DNA of 12,263 nucleotides. It comes from Phycisphaerales bacterium (GTDB lineage: Bacteria > Planctomycetota > Phycisphaerae > Phycisphaerales > UBA1924). Shown here in pieces: positions 5,573 through 12,263 of the stretch (position 1 is the stretch's first letter; every line of letters begins with the position of its first letter). Below the pieces are notes generated by a model that saw only the letters and a list, made by a program, of their open reading frames with translations, ran no database searches and was not told the origin of the DNA. The position numbers were made by a program, and so were the translations under genes. The stretch spans positions 1-12,263 of the forward strand of contig SLFH01000306.1 in the NCBI GenBank assembly GCA_007124345.1, in the 5' to 3' direction.

Positions 5573-7216
5573 CTATTTATCCTTCTTGGCGGATTCCGTC
5601 TTGGCCGATTCTTTCTTGGCGGACTTCTTCTTCGCCTTGGCGGAGTCCTTCTTCTCAGATTTCTGCTGGTCGGAGTCCTTCTCGCCGGAGTCCTTCTGAT
5701 CGGAACCCTTCTTGCCGGAGTCTTTCTTGCCGGAGTCCTTCTCGCGGATCTCATCGAGCTTGGGCTTGAGCTTACGCCGCATGATCTTGCCCGTCGGGTT
5801 TCGGGGCAGTTCATCGACGGCGTGGATCTCCCTGGGCACCTTGTAGCCGGCGAGGCGTTCGCGGCAGAAGGACCGGAGGGCCGAGGCGTCCAGCTCGGCG
5901 TCCTCTTCGAGCTCGACGAAGGCGACGGGCACCTCGCCCCGCGAGCCGTCGTCGACGCCGATCACGCCCGAGGCCTTGACGCTCTCGTGCTTGTTGAGGA
6001 CCTCCTCGATCTCGCGGGGGAAGACATTCTCGCCCCCGACGATCAGCATCTCCTTGTGGCGCCCGGTGATCGAGAGGTAGCCCTCCGCGTCGACACGGCC
6101 GATGTCCCCGGTGCGGAACCAGCCCTGATCGTCGAAGGTTTCGTCGGTCTCTTCGGGCATGTTGTGGTAGCCGACGAAGATGTTGGGCCCTTTGAGGCGG
6201 ATCTCGCCGTCGCGGCCGGGCGGCTGTTCCGCGTTCGACTCGATGTCGATGATGCGCTGGCGCACGCCGGGCAGGGGCTTGCCGACGGTGCCCTGCTTGG
6301 CTGCGCCGGGGTGGTTGACATGCGTGACCGGGGAGGTTTCGGTGAGCCCGTAGCCCTCGAAGATCGGCTTGCCGTAACGCTCCTCGAACTTGTCGGCGAC
6401 GGCTCTGGGCAACGGCTCGCCCCCGGAGATGAGCGCCCTGAAGCTCTTGAAGTCTTCGGGCCCCGCGTCTTTGACCGAGAGCAGCGCATTGTACATCGAC
6501 GGAATGCCGACAAAGACGGTCGGCCTGTGCTCGCGGAACGCCGCGACGATCTTGTGGGGCACGAAGCGCGGCGCGAAGACGACGCGGATGCCGAGGCTCA
6601 TGGGCATGAGCGTCAGGCAGGTGAAGCCGAAGGAGTGGAACTGGGGCAGCACGCCGAACATGCAGTCGTTCTTGTCGAGGTCGATGCCTTCGCGGACCTG
6701 GTTGATGTTGGCGTTGATGTTGGCGTGGGTGAGCTTCACGCCCTTGGGCAGCCCGCTGGTGCCGCTGGTGTAGAGGAAGGCGGCGACCTCGTCGTCCTCG
6801 GCCCTCTTGGGCCAGCGGGGCTCGGGGAAGCTCTTGAAATCGATGTCTTCGAGGAAGGCGATGGTCTTGGCCTCGGGCGTGTAGCCCATGAAGTCGATCA
6901 TCGGGCGGGCGGTGAGGATGATGTCCGTGCCGCAGTCGCCGATGACATGCTTCAGCTCGTCGCGCGAGAGCAGGAAGTTCAGGGGGACGACCGTCCGCCC
7001 GAGCATCCAGGCCGCCAGCGCGCAGATCGGGAACGCCCCGCTGGAGGGGAACATCGTCGCGACGGTCGGGGTCGAGGACCGCTTCTCGATCAGCGAGGCG
7101 ACATGCATCGCCGCGACGAGCACCTCGGCGCCCTTGTACGAACGCCGGTCGTCGGTCGCGACCACGCGGGTCGGCGACGCCAGCAGCCTCTTGATGATCG
7201 GCCAATGCACACTCAC
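5573..7216 (-). CDS. AMP-forming acyl-CoA (or acyl-ACP) synthetase with lysine-rich C-terminal tail
   Basis: The 547-residue product is a member of the ANL adenylate-forming superfamily, activating a carboxylic acid with ATP and then thioesterifying it. Visible motifs are the P-loop YTSGTSGLPKG (149-159), YGLTETSP (289-296), GWFRTGD (365-371), the hinge region GRHKEMLIVGGENVFP (385-400) and the catalytic lysine K477 in PTGKI. The set is complete, so it should be active. A long/medium-chain fatty acid is the likely substrate, but specificity cannot be read from the sequence. From about residue 492 to the end runs a ~55-residue tail of Lys, Ser, Asp, Ala and Gly with KDSGKK-type repeats, beyond the normal end of the fold. 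The start is GTG at 7216, with GAGGT 8 bases upstream; no ATG in this region fits as well. Likely cytosolic or membrane-associated. Confidence 0.9.
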   Translation of the reverse strand: MSVHWPIIKRLLASPTRVVATDDRRSYKGAEVLVAAMHVASLIEKRSSTPTVATMFPSSGAFPICALAAWMLGRTVVPLNFLLSRDELKHVIGDCGTDIILTARPMIDFMGYTPEAKTIAFLEDIDFKSFPEPRWPKRAEDDEVAAFLYTSGTSGLPKGVKLTHANINANINQVREGIDLDKNDCMFGVLPQFHSFGFTCLTLMPMSLGIRVVFAPRFVPHKIVAAFREHRPTVFVGIPSMYNALLSVKDAGPEDFKSFRALISGGEPLPRAVADKFEERYGKPIFEGYGLTETSPVTHVNHPGAAKQGTVGKPLPGVRQRIIDIESNAEQPPGRDGEIRLKGPNIFVGYHNMPEETDETFDDQGWFRTGDIGRVDAEGYLSITGRHKEMLIVGGENVFPREIEEVLNKHESVKASGVIGVDDGSRGEVPVAFVELEEDAELDASALRSFCRERLAGYKVPREIHAVDELPRNPTGKIMRRKLKPKLDEIREKDSGKKDSGKKGSDQKDSGEKDSDQQKSEKKDSAKAKKKSAKKESAKTESAKKDK

Positions 7217-7453
7217 GCGGGTTCACCTCGCCTTGGGCGGCTTGAGGGAGGAATCGGTCGGACCCTGTAATCTATCGCCCCAGACCGCCTCCCGCAGGCC
7301 CGCCGACGACGATTCTCACGAACACGCCCCGACCCGCGCCGATGCGGCATGAACCCCCCGCCCCCGCACGCGTAAACTCTGGTAACCGGCAGACGCTCGC
7401 GGACCCCTCGCCTCCGTCCGCAACGACGCAGGCAGCCGCCACGGGAGCAGACC
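7217..7453. other. Divergent intergenic region, ligase / HEAT-like gene
   Basis: These 237 bases separate two divergent starts. The only AT-rich patches are TGTAATCTAT near 7266 (TAGATT on the minus strand, a possible -10 for the ligase) and GTAAACT near 7373 on the plus side. No matching -35 elements are visible. I see no gene, repeat or strong hairpin. Confidence 0.3.
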
Positions 7454-8485
7454 ATGACCCCCCAACGCCCGATCCTCTCCGCAGTCTGCGGCGTCGTCTG
7501 CCTGCTTGCTGTTCCAGCCTTCGCGACGCCCGCAGAAGGCCGGGCCGGGCCCGAGCGGGCCGCCGATGCGTCGAGCCAAGCCAAGCCCGCCAAGCCCTCC
7601 GGCGCGATCATGCCCGCCTGGATGACGCAGGAGGTCCACAACACGCCCGAGCGTGAGAAGGCGATCTACCGGCGCGAACGCCTCGGCCACGACGAGCTGG
7701 AACGCGAGATGCGCCGGATGCGGTTCGAGTTCTTCCGCACCGGCACGCCCCCGGCTGTGCGCGAGGTGGGCATCAGCCGCGCCCGCAGGATGGCCGACCC
7801 GGAGAACTACCCGGTGTGGGAGAAGGTGTTCGGCCGGGACCGCTTGGAAGTTCGGCGGATCGTGCTGGACGAACTCGCGTCGATGGAGGGCCAGGAGGCC
7901 GACGCCGTGCTCGCGTGGGCGGCGCTGCGCGACCGGGACGAGCGGTACCGCGCCATCGCCGAATCGCTGCTGGAACGGCGGCTCGCGAGCCGGAACGAGA
8001 CACCGGTCGCGATTATTGACCTGCTCGGGCGCGACCTGCTCTCCAGCCGCGATGAAAGCCGGATCTCGCGTGCCGCGGCCCTCGCCGACAGCCTGAACAT
8101 CGCGGGCCTGATCCCCCACCTCATCGCGGCGCAGGTCAGCGGGCAGAGCGCCGGGGGCGAGGCGCAGGAACGCGGCGCGCTGGCGTGGATCCTGATCGGG
8201 CGCCAGCGGGCGTTCATCAGCGACCTGACACCTGTCGTCGCCGACGCGACCGTCGCTTTCGACCCGACGCTGAGCGTGATCACCGACGGGGTGATGATCC
8301 GCGTCTTCGACGCGCATGTCTTTACCTACCGCACGGAGGTCCACCGCTCGCTCACGGGCCTCTCCTCGCGCCTCTGGGGCAAGAGCACCTCACGCCTCGG
8401 CTACAACCAGCAAGCCTGGGCCGACTGGTACCTCGACGAGTTCCTCCCCGCGATGGACGCCAAGGCGGAGAAGCAGGGCGGCTGA
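7454..8485 (+). CDS. Exported protein of unknown function, HEAT-like helical repeats
   Basis: The 343-residue product starts MTPQRPILSAVCGVVCLLAV and reaches PAFA|T near residue 24, a Sec signal peptide, so it is probably periplasmic or surface-located. An Ala/Pro/Lys linker follows to about residue 50. Residues ~75-260 consist of amphipathic helical pairs (REVGISRARRMADPENYPVW, EVRRIVLDELASMEGQEADA, RYRAIAESLLERRLAS, RAAALADSLNIAGLIPHLIA), suggestive of a HEAT/ARM-like solenoid. The last ~90 residues form a distinct segment with SDLTPVVADATVAFDP, VFTYRTEVHRSL and GYNQQAWADWYLDEFLP. I have the impression of similar secreted planctomycete proteins but cannot name a family. No catalytic motif is seen. 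The ATG at 7454 has GGGAG 7 bases upstream. It stands alone, divergent from the acyl ligase gene. Confidence 0.8.
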   Translation: MTPQRPILSAVCGVVCLLAVPAFATPAEGRAGPERAADASSQAKPAKPSGAIMPAWMTQEVHNTPEREKAIYRRERLGHDELEREMRRMRFEFFRTGTPPAVREVGISRARRMADPENYPVWEKVFGRDRLEVRRIVLDELASMEGQEADAVLAWAALRDRDERYRAIAESLLERRLASRNETPVAIIDLLGRDLLSSRDESRISRAAALADSLNIAGLIPHLIAAQVSGQSAGGEAQERGALAWILIGRQRAFISDLTPVVADATVAFDPTLSVITDGVMIRVFDAHVFTYRTEVHRSLTGLSSRLWGKSTSRLGYNQQAWADWYLDEFLPAMDAKAEKQGG

Positions 8486-8499
8486 ACGCCGCTTCTCTG

Positions 8500-8640
8500 C
8501 CCCGAAGGGGCGGTGGGTTGTAGCCAAGGGTGGAGCGAAGGCCGACGCAACGCGTCGGACCGAGCGCAACCCGTGGAAACTCGACGAGGGCAGAGTCGCC
8601 CTGAAGGGGCGAAGGAAGTCTTTCAAAGGACTCCGAAGAA
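8500..8640. repeat. Structured intergenic repeat-like region
   Basis: Between two convergent genes lies a dense run of short hairpins: GCCCC-GAA-GGGGC (8499-8511), CCGACGC-AAC-GCGTCGG (8542-8558) flanked by GGGTT (8515-8519) and AACCC (8568-8572), and an imperfect AGTCTTTCAAAGGACT near 8618-8633. The GGTGGAGCGAAGG-hairpin-ACCGAGCGCAACCC arrangement resembles intergenic repeats I know from planctomycete genomes, where they often gave rise to spurious small ORF annotations. The region may also terminate one or both neighbours. There is no second copy in this window. Confidence 0.5.
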
Positions 8641-8667
8641 CATCGCTCTCCGGACGCTCGGCAACCC

Positions 8668-9048
8668 TCACCGTGTTGCGATCACCGACGCGATCGCCGT
8701 AGTGCCCGTGTGGCTCAGCGACAGGATCCACTCGCGCAAACCGGCCTTCTCGGCCATCGTCTTTGCTTCGTTGTGCAGGGCGATCACCGGGCGACCCGTC
8801 CCATCTCGGGTGACCTCGATATCTGTCCACGCGACGCCGCCGGTCCAGCCCGTGCCCAGCGCCTTCATCACCGCCTCCTTGGCGGCGAACCTCGCGGCGT
8901 AACGCTCGGCCCTGAGCTTCCCACCGCTCTGGCAGTACGCCCGTTCGCCCTCGGTGAAGCATCGTTCGGCGAAGCGGTCGCCGGTCTTGGCGAGCATCCG
9001 CTCGATCCGGGAGACCTCGACGAGATCGACGCCGTGGGCGAGGGGCAT
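8668..9048 (-). CDS. acpS: Holo-[acyl-carrier-protein] synthase
   Basis: AcpS transfers the 4'-phosphopantetheine arm from CoA to a serine of apo-ACP, switching on fatty acid synthesis. The 126-residue length is standard. The two signature motifs are present: GVDLVEVSRIE (residues 6-16, metal-binding D8) and RFAAKEAVMKAL (53-64, E58 and the adjacent catalytic-site lysine). Also visible are CFTEGERAYC (30-39) and the terminal strand LSLSHTGTTAIASVIA (109-124). It starts 4 bases after the stop of the zinc-ribbon gene, and its short GAGG sits inside that stop region. It is therefore probably translated as the last cistron of the dnaJ-grpE-fmdB cluster. No fatty-acid synthesis gene is adjacent. 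Confidence 0.95.
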   Translation of the reverse strand: MPLAHGVDLVEVSRIERMLAKTGDRFAERCFTEGERAYCQSGGKLRAERYAARFAAKEAVMKALGTGWTGGVAWTDIEVTRDGTGRPVIALHNEAKTMAEKAGLREWILSLSHTGTTAIASVIATR

Positions 9049-9052
9049 AGCC

Positions 9053-9403
9053 TCACGCGTCCGAAGACGCGGGCTTCTTCGCGTCCGGTTTGGGCGTTTT
9101 CTTGTCGGCGGGCTTCTTCTCCGCGGGGGTGTTCGGCGACTTGGAGTCCGGGGCGGCGTCGCCCTTGGACCCGTTCTCAGAACCCTTCTTCTCCGCCTCG
9201 GCGCCCTTCTTGTACGACTCGGAGCGGTAGTCGGTCTCGTAGAAGCCCGAGCCCTTGAACATCACCGCGGCGCCCGTGCCGATCAGACGCTGTAGCGTCA
9301 GCTTCTTGCACTGCGGGCACTTCTTCTTCTTCGGCTCGCTCATCGACTGGAAGAGCTCGAATTCGTGCCCGCAGTCGTTGCACCTGTAGTCGTAGGTGGG
9401 CAT
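9053..9403 (-). CDS. FmdB-family putative zinc-ribbon protein with lysine-rich tail
   Basis: The 116-residue product begins MPTYDYRCNDCGHEFELFQS, the characteristic FmdB/CxxC_CxxC start. The zinc-ribbon cysteines are C8-x2-C11 and C29-x2-C32, and VMFKGSGFYETDYR (48-61) is the family's conserved second block. FmdB proteins are small putative regulators or metal-binding proteins whose function is largely untested. From residue ~65 the protein is a low-complexity tail of Lys, Ala, Pro, Ser and Asp (PAEKKPADKKTPKPDAKK), longer than in minimal family members. The start ATG overlaps the grpE stop by one base (TGATG), which implies translational coupling. A GTG one codon earlier is in frame, but the family start is the ATG. 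Confidence 0.92.
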   Translation of the reverse strand: MPTYDYRCNDCGHEFELFQSMSEPKKKKCPQCKKLTLQRLIGTGAAVMFKGSGFYETDYRSESYKKGAEAEKKGSENGSKGDAAPDSKSPNTPAEKKPADKKTPKPDAKKPASSDA

Positions 9404-10008
9404 CACGCATTCCCTTCATCATCAGAGGCCGGCGACACCACCACCTTCGCCGGGCGGATCACACGCTCGCCCAGCGCAAAGCCCACCTGCACCGCCGAAA
9501 CGATCCGCCCCGGCCCCACGCCCTCGAGGGCGTGCTGCGCGATCGCCTCGTGACGCGTCGGGTCGAACTCGTCGCCCGCCTGCGGCGAGATCTCCGAAAC
9601 CCCGTGCTGCGTGATGGCCCGCACCAGTTCCTCGCGGATCGCCCGCATCCCCTGCACCAGCGTCTCCGGGTTCGCCTTTGAGAGATCCTGCGAAAGAGCC
9701 ATGTCGAAATGGTCCAACGCGGTGATCACATCCCGCGCCACGCTCGTGACGCCCTGGCGGCGCTGGTCGATCGCGTTCTCCTTTGCGCGGCGCGTTTCGT
9801 TCTTGGCGTCAGAGACATGGCGCAGCAACTGCTCGTGGCGCTCCTCGGCTTCCTCCAGACGCTCCTGCAGGGTCTGGTACGCCTCGAGCAACTGGGCGAC
9901 CTCGTCGGGGTCGTCCAGACGCTCGGGGTCAAACGACGGCTCTTGGCGCCGTTCCGCCCGCGGCTCGTACCCGGTCTCTTCCGGCCCGTTGTGCTGTTCG
10001 CTGTTCAT
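9403..10008 (-). CDS. grpE: Nucleotide exchange factor GrpE
   Basis: GrpE releases ADP from DnaK in the Hsp70 folding cycle. The 201-residue product has an acidic, disordered N-terminus, then a long charged coiled coil (DEVAQLLEAYQTLQERLEEA through the QLLRHVSDAKNETRRAKEN region, residues ~35-79). Next comes the four-helix segment with LDHFDMAL (98-105). The C-terminal beta domain contains GDEFDPTRHEAIAQ (145-158) and GRIVSAVQVGFALGERVIRPAKVVVS (167-192), the best-conserved GrpE signature. I chose ATG 10008, with GAG/AAGGTGAG-type purines upstream. A GTG five codons earlier (10023) is an alternative, but its purine tract abuts the codon. It follows dnaJ by 27 bases and overlaps the next gene by 1 base. 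dnaK is not in view. Confidence 0.95.
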   Translation of the reverse strand: MNSEQHNGPEETGYEPRAERRQEPSFDPERLDDPDEVAQLLEAYQTLQERLEEAEERHEQLLRHVSDAKNETRRAKENAIDQRRQGVTSVARDVITALDHFDMALSQDLSKANPETLVQGMRAIREELVRAITQHGVSEISPQAGDEFDPTRHEAIAQHALEGVGPGRIVSAVQVGFALGERVIRPAKVVVSPASDDEGNA

Positions 10009-10035
10009 GGCCTCGGCTCTCACCTTCGGGGCGCA

Positions 10036-11184
10036 TCAGCCGCCCAGGAAATTCTTCAACCGGTCGAAGAACCCGTGGCTCTCGGGCAGGACCTTCGCGT
10101 CCTCGGTTTCGGCAAACTCGCGCAGCAGCTTCTCCTGCTTGGAGCTCAGCTTGCGCGGGATCTCGATCTTCACGCCCACGATCAGGTCGCCCTTGCGTCC
10201 CGACCGCAGGTTCGGCAGCCCCTTGCCCGAGATCCTGAAGATCGCGCCGTGCTGCGTGCCCTTGGGGATCCTCAGATCCGCCTTGCCGTCCAGCGAGGGC
10301 ACCTCAACCTCCGCCCCGAGCGTCGCCTGGCTGAAGCCGATCGGCAGCTCCAGCACCAGGTTGTCCCCGTCGCGGTGGAAGAACTCGTGTTCCTTCACCC
10401 GCACGACGACATGCAGCGAGCCCCGCACGCCCTCGCCGCTCGGCGACACCTCCGCCGGCGGCGGTTCGCCCTCGCCCTGGATCCGCACCGCCTGCCCCTC
10501 GTGGATCCCCGGCGGGATCTTGACCGACAGCGTCCGGGCCTTGGGCACCCTCCCGCCCCCGCGGCAGTCAGCGCACTTGTCACGCACCACGCTCCCGCGT
10601 CCCCGACACGCCGGGCAGGTCGTCACCATCCGGAACATCCCGCCCAGCCCCGCCTGCTGCACCTTCCCGTGCCCGGCGCAGGTCTGACAAGTCTCGGGCT
10701 TCGAGCCGGGCTTGGCCCCCGACCCGGCGCAGGTCTCGCAGACATCCATCCGCGTGAACTCGACATCGCGTTCGGTGCCCGAAGCGACCTCCGCGAGCGT
10801 CAGCGAGACCTCGGTTTCGAGGTCGAAGCCCCTCGGCACGCCCCCGCGCGTTCGGCCCCCGCCGCCGGCCATCCCGCCCCCGAAGATGTCCTGGAACATC
10901 GAGAAGATGTCCGAGACATCCATGCGGGAGAAGTCGTGCGTCGCAGCGCCCGCCCCGCGCACGCCCTCGTGCCCGAACTGGTCGTACCGCTGGCGCTTCT
11001 GCGGGTCGCCGAGGACCTCGTACGCCTCGGCGGCTTCCTTGAACTTCGTCTCCGCCTCGGTGTCGCCCGGGTTTCGGTCCGGGTGGTGCTTCATCGCCAG
11101 GCGCCGGTACGCCCGCTTGATCTCTTCGGTGTCGGCGCTCCGCTCAACGCCGAGGATCTCGTAGTAGTCGCGGGTGGTCGGCAT
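10036..11184 (-). CDS. dnaJ: Chaperone protein DnaJ (type I Hsp40)
   Basis: DnaJ delivers unfolded clients to DnaK and stimulates its ATPase. The 382-residue product has the complete type I layout. The J domain (5-70) has HPD at 34-36. The Gly/Phe-rich region (~71-118) includes DIFSMFQDIFGGGMAGGGG. Four zinc-finger repeats follow: CETCAGSG (149), CQTCAGHG (166), CPACRGRG (190) and CADCRGGG (204). The C-terminal client-binding domains carry GDLHV-like GSLHVVVRVKEHEFFHRDGD and ITLGAEVEVP-like TLGAEVEVPSLDG. All key residues are intact. The ATG at 11184 has GGAGG 4 bases upstream. It lies 91 bases downstream of groEL, with a stable hairpin between them, and is followed by grpE in a probable transcription unit. 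Confidence 0.97.
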   Translation of the reverse strand: MPTTRDYYEILGVERSADTEEIKRAYRRLAMKHHPDRNPGDTEAETKFKEAAEAYEVLGDPQKRQRYDQFGHEGVRGAGAATHDFSRMDVSDIFSMFQDIFGGGMAGGGGRTRGGVPRGFDLETEVSLTLAEVASGTERDVEFTRMDVCETCAGSGAKPGSKPETCQTCAGHGKVQQAGLGGMFRMVTTCPACRGRGSVVRDKCADCRGGGRVPKARTLSVKIPPGIHEGQAVRIQGEGEPPPAEVSPSGEGVRGSLHVVVRVKEHEFFHRDGDNLVLELPIGFSQATLGAEVEVPSLDGKADLRIPKGTQHGAIFRISGKGLPNLRSGRKGDLIVGVKIEIPRKLSSKQEKLLREFAETEDAKVLPESHGFFDRLKNFLGG

Positions 11185-11217
11185 CGTGCCTCCGGGCAGC
11201 GAGTCAGATCGTGAAAC

Positions 11218-11245
11218 GGGCTCCGGGCCTTTCGGCCCGAAGCCC
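11218..11245 (-). terminator. Hairpin between groEL and dnaJ (terminator, attenuator or processing site)
   Basis: On the minus strand the sequence folds into an uninterrupted 12-bp stem: GGGCT with AGCCC, one T-G wobble, then CGGGCC with GGCCCG, closed by a GAAA tetraloop. It starts 30 bases past the groEL stop and is followed by CGTTTCAC, only a short U-run. It could partly end groEL transcription, so that dnaJ is made at a lower level or from its own promoter, or it could protect a processed groEL mRNA 3' end. Confidence 0.5.
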
Positions 11246-11275
11246 CTGTTGGTTCCTCAGGCGACCGCGGAGGGA

Positions 11276-12263
11276 TCAGACGATCGCGTTCGCTTCCGCG
11301 TCGGCGTCGTCCTTCAGGTCCGTCAGCATCACATCGGTCGTGAGCATCAGGCCCGCGACGCTCGCCGCGTTGATCAGCGCAGTCTTGGGCACCAGCGCCG
11401 CGTCGATGATCCCCGCCTTGACCAGGTCCTCGTACTTGCCGGTCGCGGCGTTGAACCCGAAGCCGCCCTTGCCCTCCTTGACCTTCTCGACGACCAGGTC
11501 GCCGTCGAAGCCGGCGTTGATCGCGATCTGGCGCGCCGGGTACTCGATCGCCGCGGCCACGATGTCGTAGCCGAGCTTCTCGTCGCCCTTGGCCTTCTTG
11601 CGCGCGTCGAGGATCGCCTGCTGCACGCGGAGCAGGGCGACCCCGCCGCCGGGGACATACCCGTCCTTGGCCGCCGCACGCGTCGCGTGCAGGGCGTCGT
11701 CGACGAGGTCCTTGCGCTCCTTCTGGGCGGTCTCGGTCGCGCCGCCGACATGGACGATCGCGACGCCGCCGGTCAGTTTGGCGTAGCGCTCCATCAGCTT
11801 CTCGCGGTCGTACTCGCTGGTGGACTTGTCGTGCTGGGCCTTGATCTGCTCGGCCCGCGCCTCGATGTCCTTCTTCTTGCCCGCGCCCTGGACGATCGTC
11901 GTGTCGTCCTTGGTGATGGTGATCTTCTTGGCACGCCCCAGTTCGCCCAGCTCGATCGATTCGAGCGACCGCCCGATGTCCTCAGAGAAGTAGGTCCCCG
12001 AGGTCAGCACCCCGATATCGCCGAGCATCGCCTTGCGACGGTCGCCGAAGCCCGGCGCCTTGACGGCGCAGACCTTCAGGACGCCCCGCAGGCGGTTGAC
12101 GACCAGGGCCGCCAGCGCCTCGTTCTCGACCTCCTCGGCGATGATCAGCAGGGGCTTGCCCGCCGTGGCGATCTTGTTGAGCAGGGGCAGCAGGTCGGGC
12201 AGGTTGGCGATCTTCTTCTCGTAGATCAGCACATACGCGTCTTCGAGCACGCACTCGGCGTTC
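11276..12263 (-). CDS. groEL: Chaperonin GroEL, C-terminal ~60% (5' end outside window)
   Basis: The 60-kDa chaperonin encloses unfolded proteins in an ATP-driven cage with GroES. The visible ~328 residues begin in the apical domain (NAECVLEDAYVLIYEKKI) and run on through KPLLIIAEEVENEALAALVV, VKAPGFGDRRKAMLGDI and SEYDREKLMERYAKLTGGVA. The intermediate/equatorial part has VDDALHATRAA, which holds the catalytic Asp equivalent to E. coli D398, then GYVPGGGVALLR and ASVAGLMLTTDVMLTDL. The chain ends DDADAEANAIV, so the usual GGM-repeat tail is absent. Planctomycetes often carry several groEL copies, and this may be one of the paralogues. groES, if adjacent, would lie beyond the right edge. The stop is followed by a hairpin and then dnaJ. 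Confidence 0.97.
   Translation of the reverse strand, partial: NAECVLEDAYVLIYEKKIANLPDLLPLLNKIATAGKPLLIIAEEVENEALAALVVNRLRGVLKVCAVKAPGFGDRRKAMLGDIGVLTSGTYFSEDIGRSLESIELGELGRAKKITITKDDTTIVQGAGKKKDIEARAEQIKAQHDKSTSEYDREKLMERYAKLTGGVAIVHVGGATETAQKERKDLVDDALHATRAAAKDGYVPGGGVALLRVQQAILDARKKAKGDEKLGYDIVAAAIEYPARQIAINAGFDGDLVVEKVKEGKGGFGFNAATGKYEDLVKAGIIDAALVPKTALINAASVAGLMLTTDVMLTDLKDDADAEANAIV

Noticed and set aside
5579..5745. Periodic CTTCTTG/GGAGTCC repeats considered as a CRISPR or tandem-repeat locus
   Set aside because: The units are irregular, have no spacers, and translate in frame as the ligase's Lys/Ser/Asp tail.
4852..5814. Transaldolase gene extended upstream to 320 codons
   Set aside because: The extra 106 residues are R/P/T-rich, overlap the acyl ligase's tail-coding region in another frame, and the family N-terminus begins exactly at the internal ATG with its own ribosome-binding site.
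5537..7270. 577-codon open frame on the plus strand, antisense to the acyl ligase
   Set aside because: It is a mirror of a motif-complete ANL enzyme. The translation is a monotonous D/G/V/L/A mix with no recognisable domain, an artefact of high GC at third codon positions.
9709..11214. 501-codon plus-strand frame antisense to grpE and dnaJ
   Set aside because: DnaJ and GrpE on the other strand are unambiguous; the antisense translation is R/P/A/H-rich without motifs.
11185..11275. Search for a CIRCE/HrcA operator or heat-shock promoter before dnaJ
   Set aside because: No TTAGCACTC-type inverted repeat or sigma-32-like element is visible; only the GC hairpin is present. The groEL promoter is outside the window.

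Overview
This window (12,263 bases, GC-rich, strong G/C preference at third codon positions) most likely comes from a planctomycete of the Phycisphaerae/Phycisphaerales type. Three things point there: a pseudopilin with the N-terminus GFTLIELLVVIAIIALLIG, two secreted proteins that end in paired dockerin-like calcium loops and a terminal Gly-Cys, and intergenic hairpin repeats of a kind I associate with planctomycetes. The assignment comes from sequence character, not from a search.

Layout. Bases 2-592 (+) are the C-terminal end of a DUF4139-like coiled-coil protein. It converges on a pseudopilin gene (743-1765, -), and a strong bidirectional hairpin lies between them. A 378-base divergent region (1766-2143) separates the pseudopilin from a RidA/YjgF-family gene (2144-2632, +). 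It carries stacked inverted repeats and a possible 31-codon ORF. Next comes a repeat-rich stretch and two tandem paralogous genes for secreted GC-type dockerin proteins (2863-3606 and 3952-4713, both -). Each is followed at its 3' end by the same pair of repeat elements. Further right on the minus strand are a transaldolase/fructose-6-phosphate aldolase-family gene (4852-5496) and an AMP-forming acyl-CoA/acyl-ACP ligase with a lysine-rich C-terminal tail (5573-7216, GTG start). Divergent from the ligase is an exported, probably HEAT-like helical protein (7454-8485, +). After it comes a structured repeat region (8500-8640).

The right end is a minus-strand gene cluster read groEL (5' end outside the window) - dnaJ - grpE - fmdB-like zinc-ribbon gene - acpS. 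grpE and the zinc-ribbon gene overlap by one base (TGATG), and acpS follows after four bases. DnaJ and GrpE are the co-chaperones of DnaK and GroEL is the chaperonin, so the cluster mixes two folding systems with holo-ACP synthase. No dnaK is in view.

No tRNA, rRNA, CRISPR array, insertion sequence or phage gene was seen. I did not find a clearly new defence or mobile system. The least ordinary material is the duplicated GC-dockerin genes with their repeat pairs, the layered inverted repeats upstream of the pseudopilin and RidA genes, and the chaperone/zinc-ribbon/acpS cluster.
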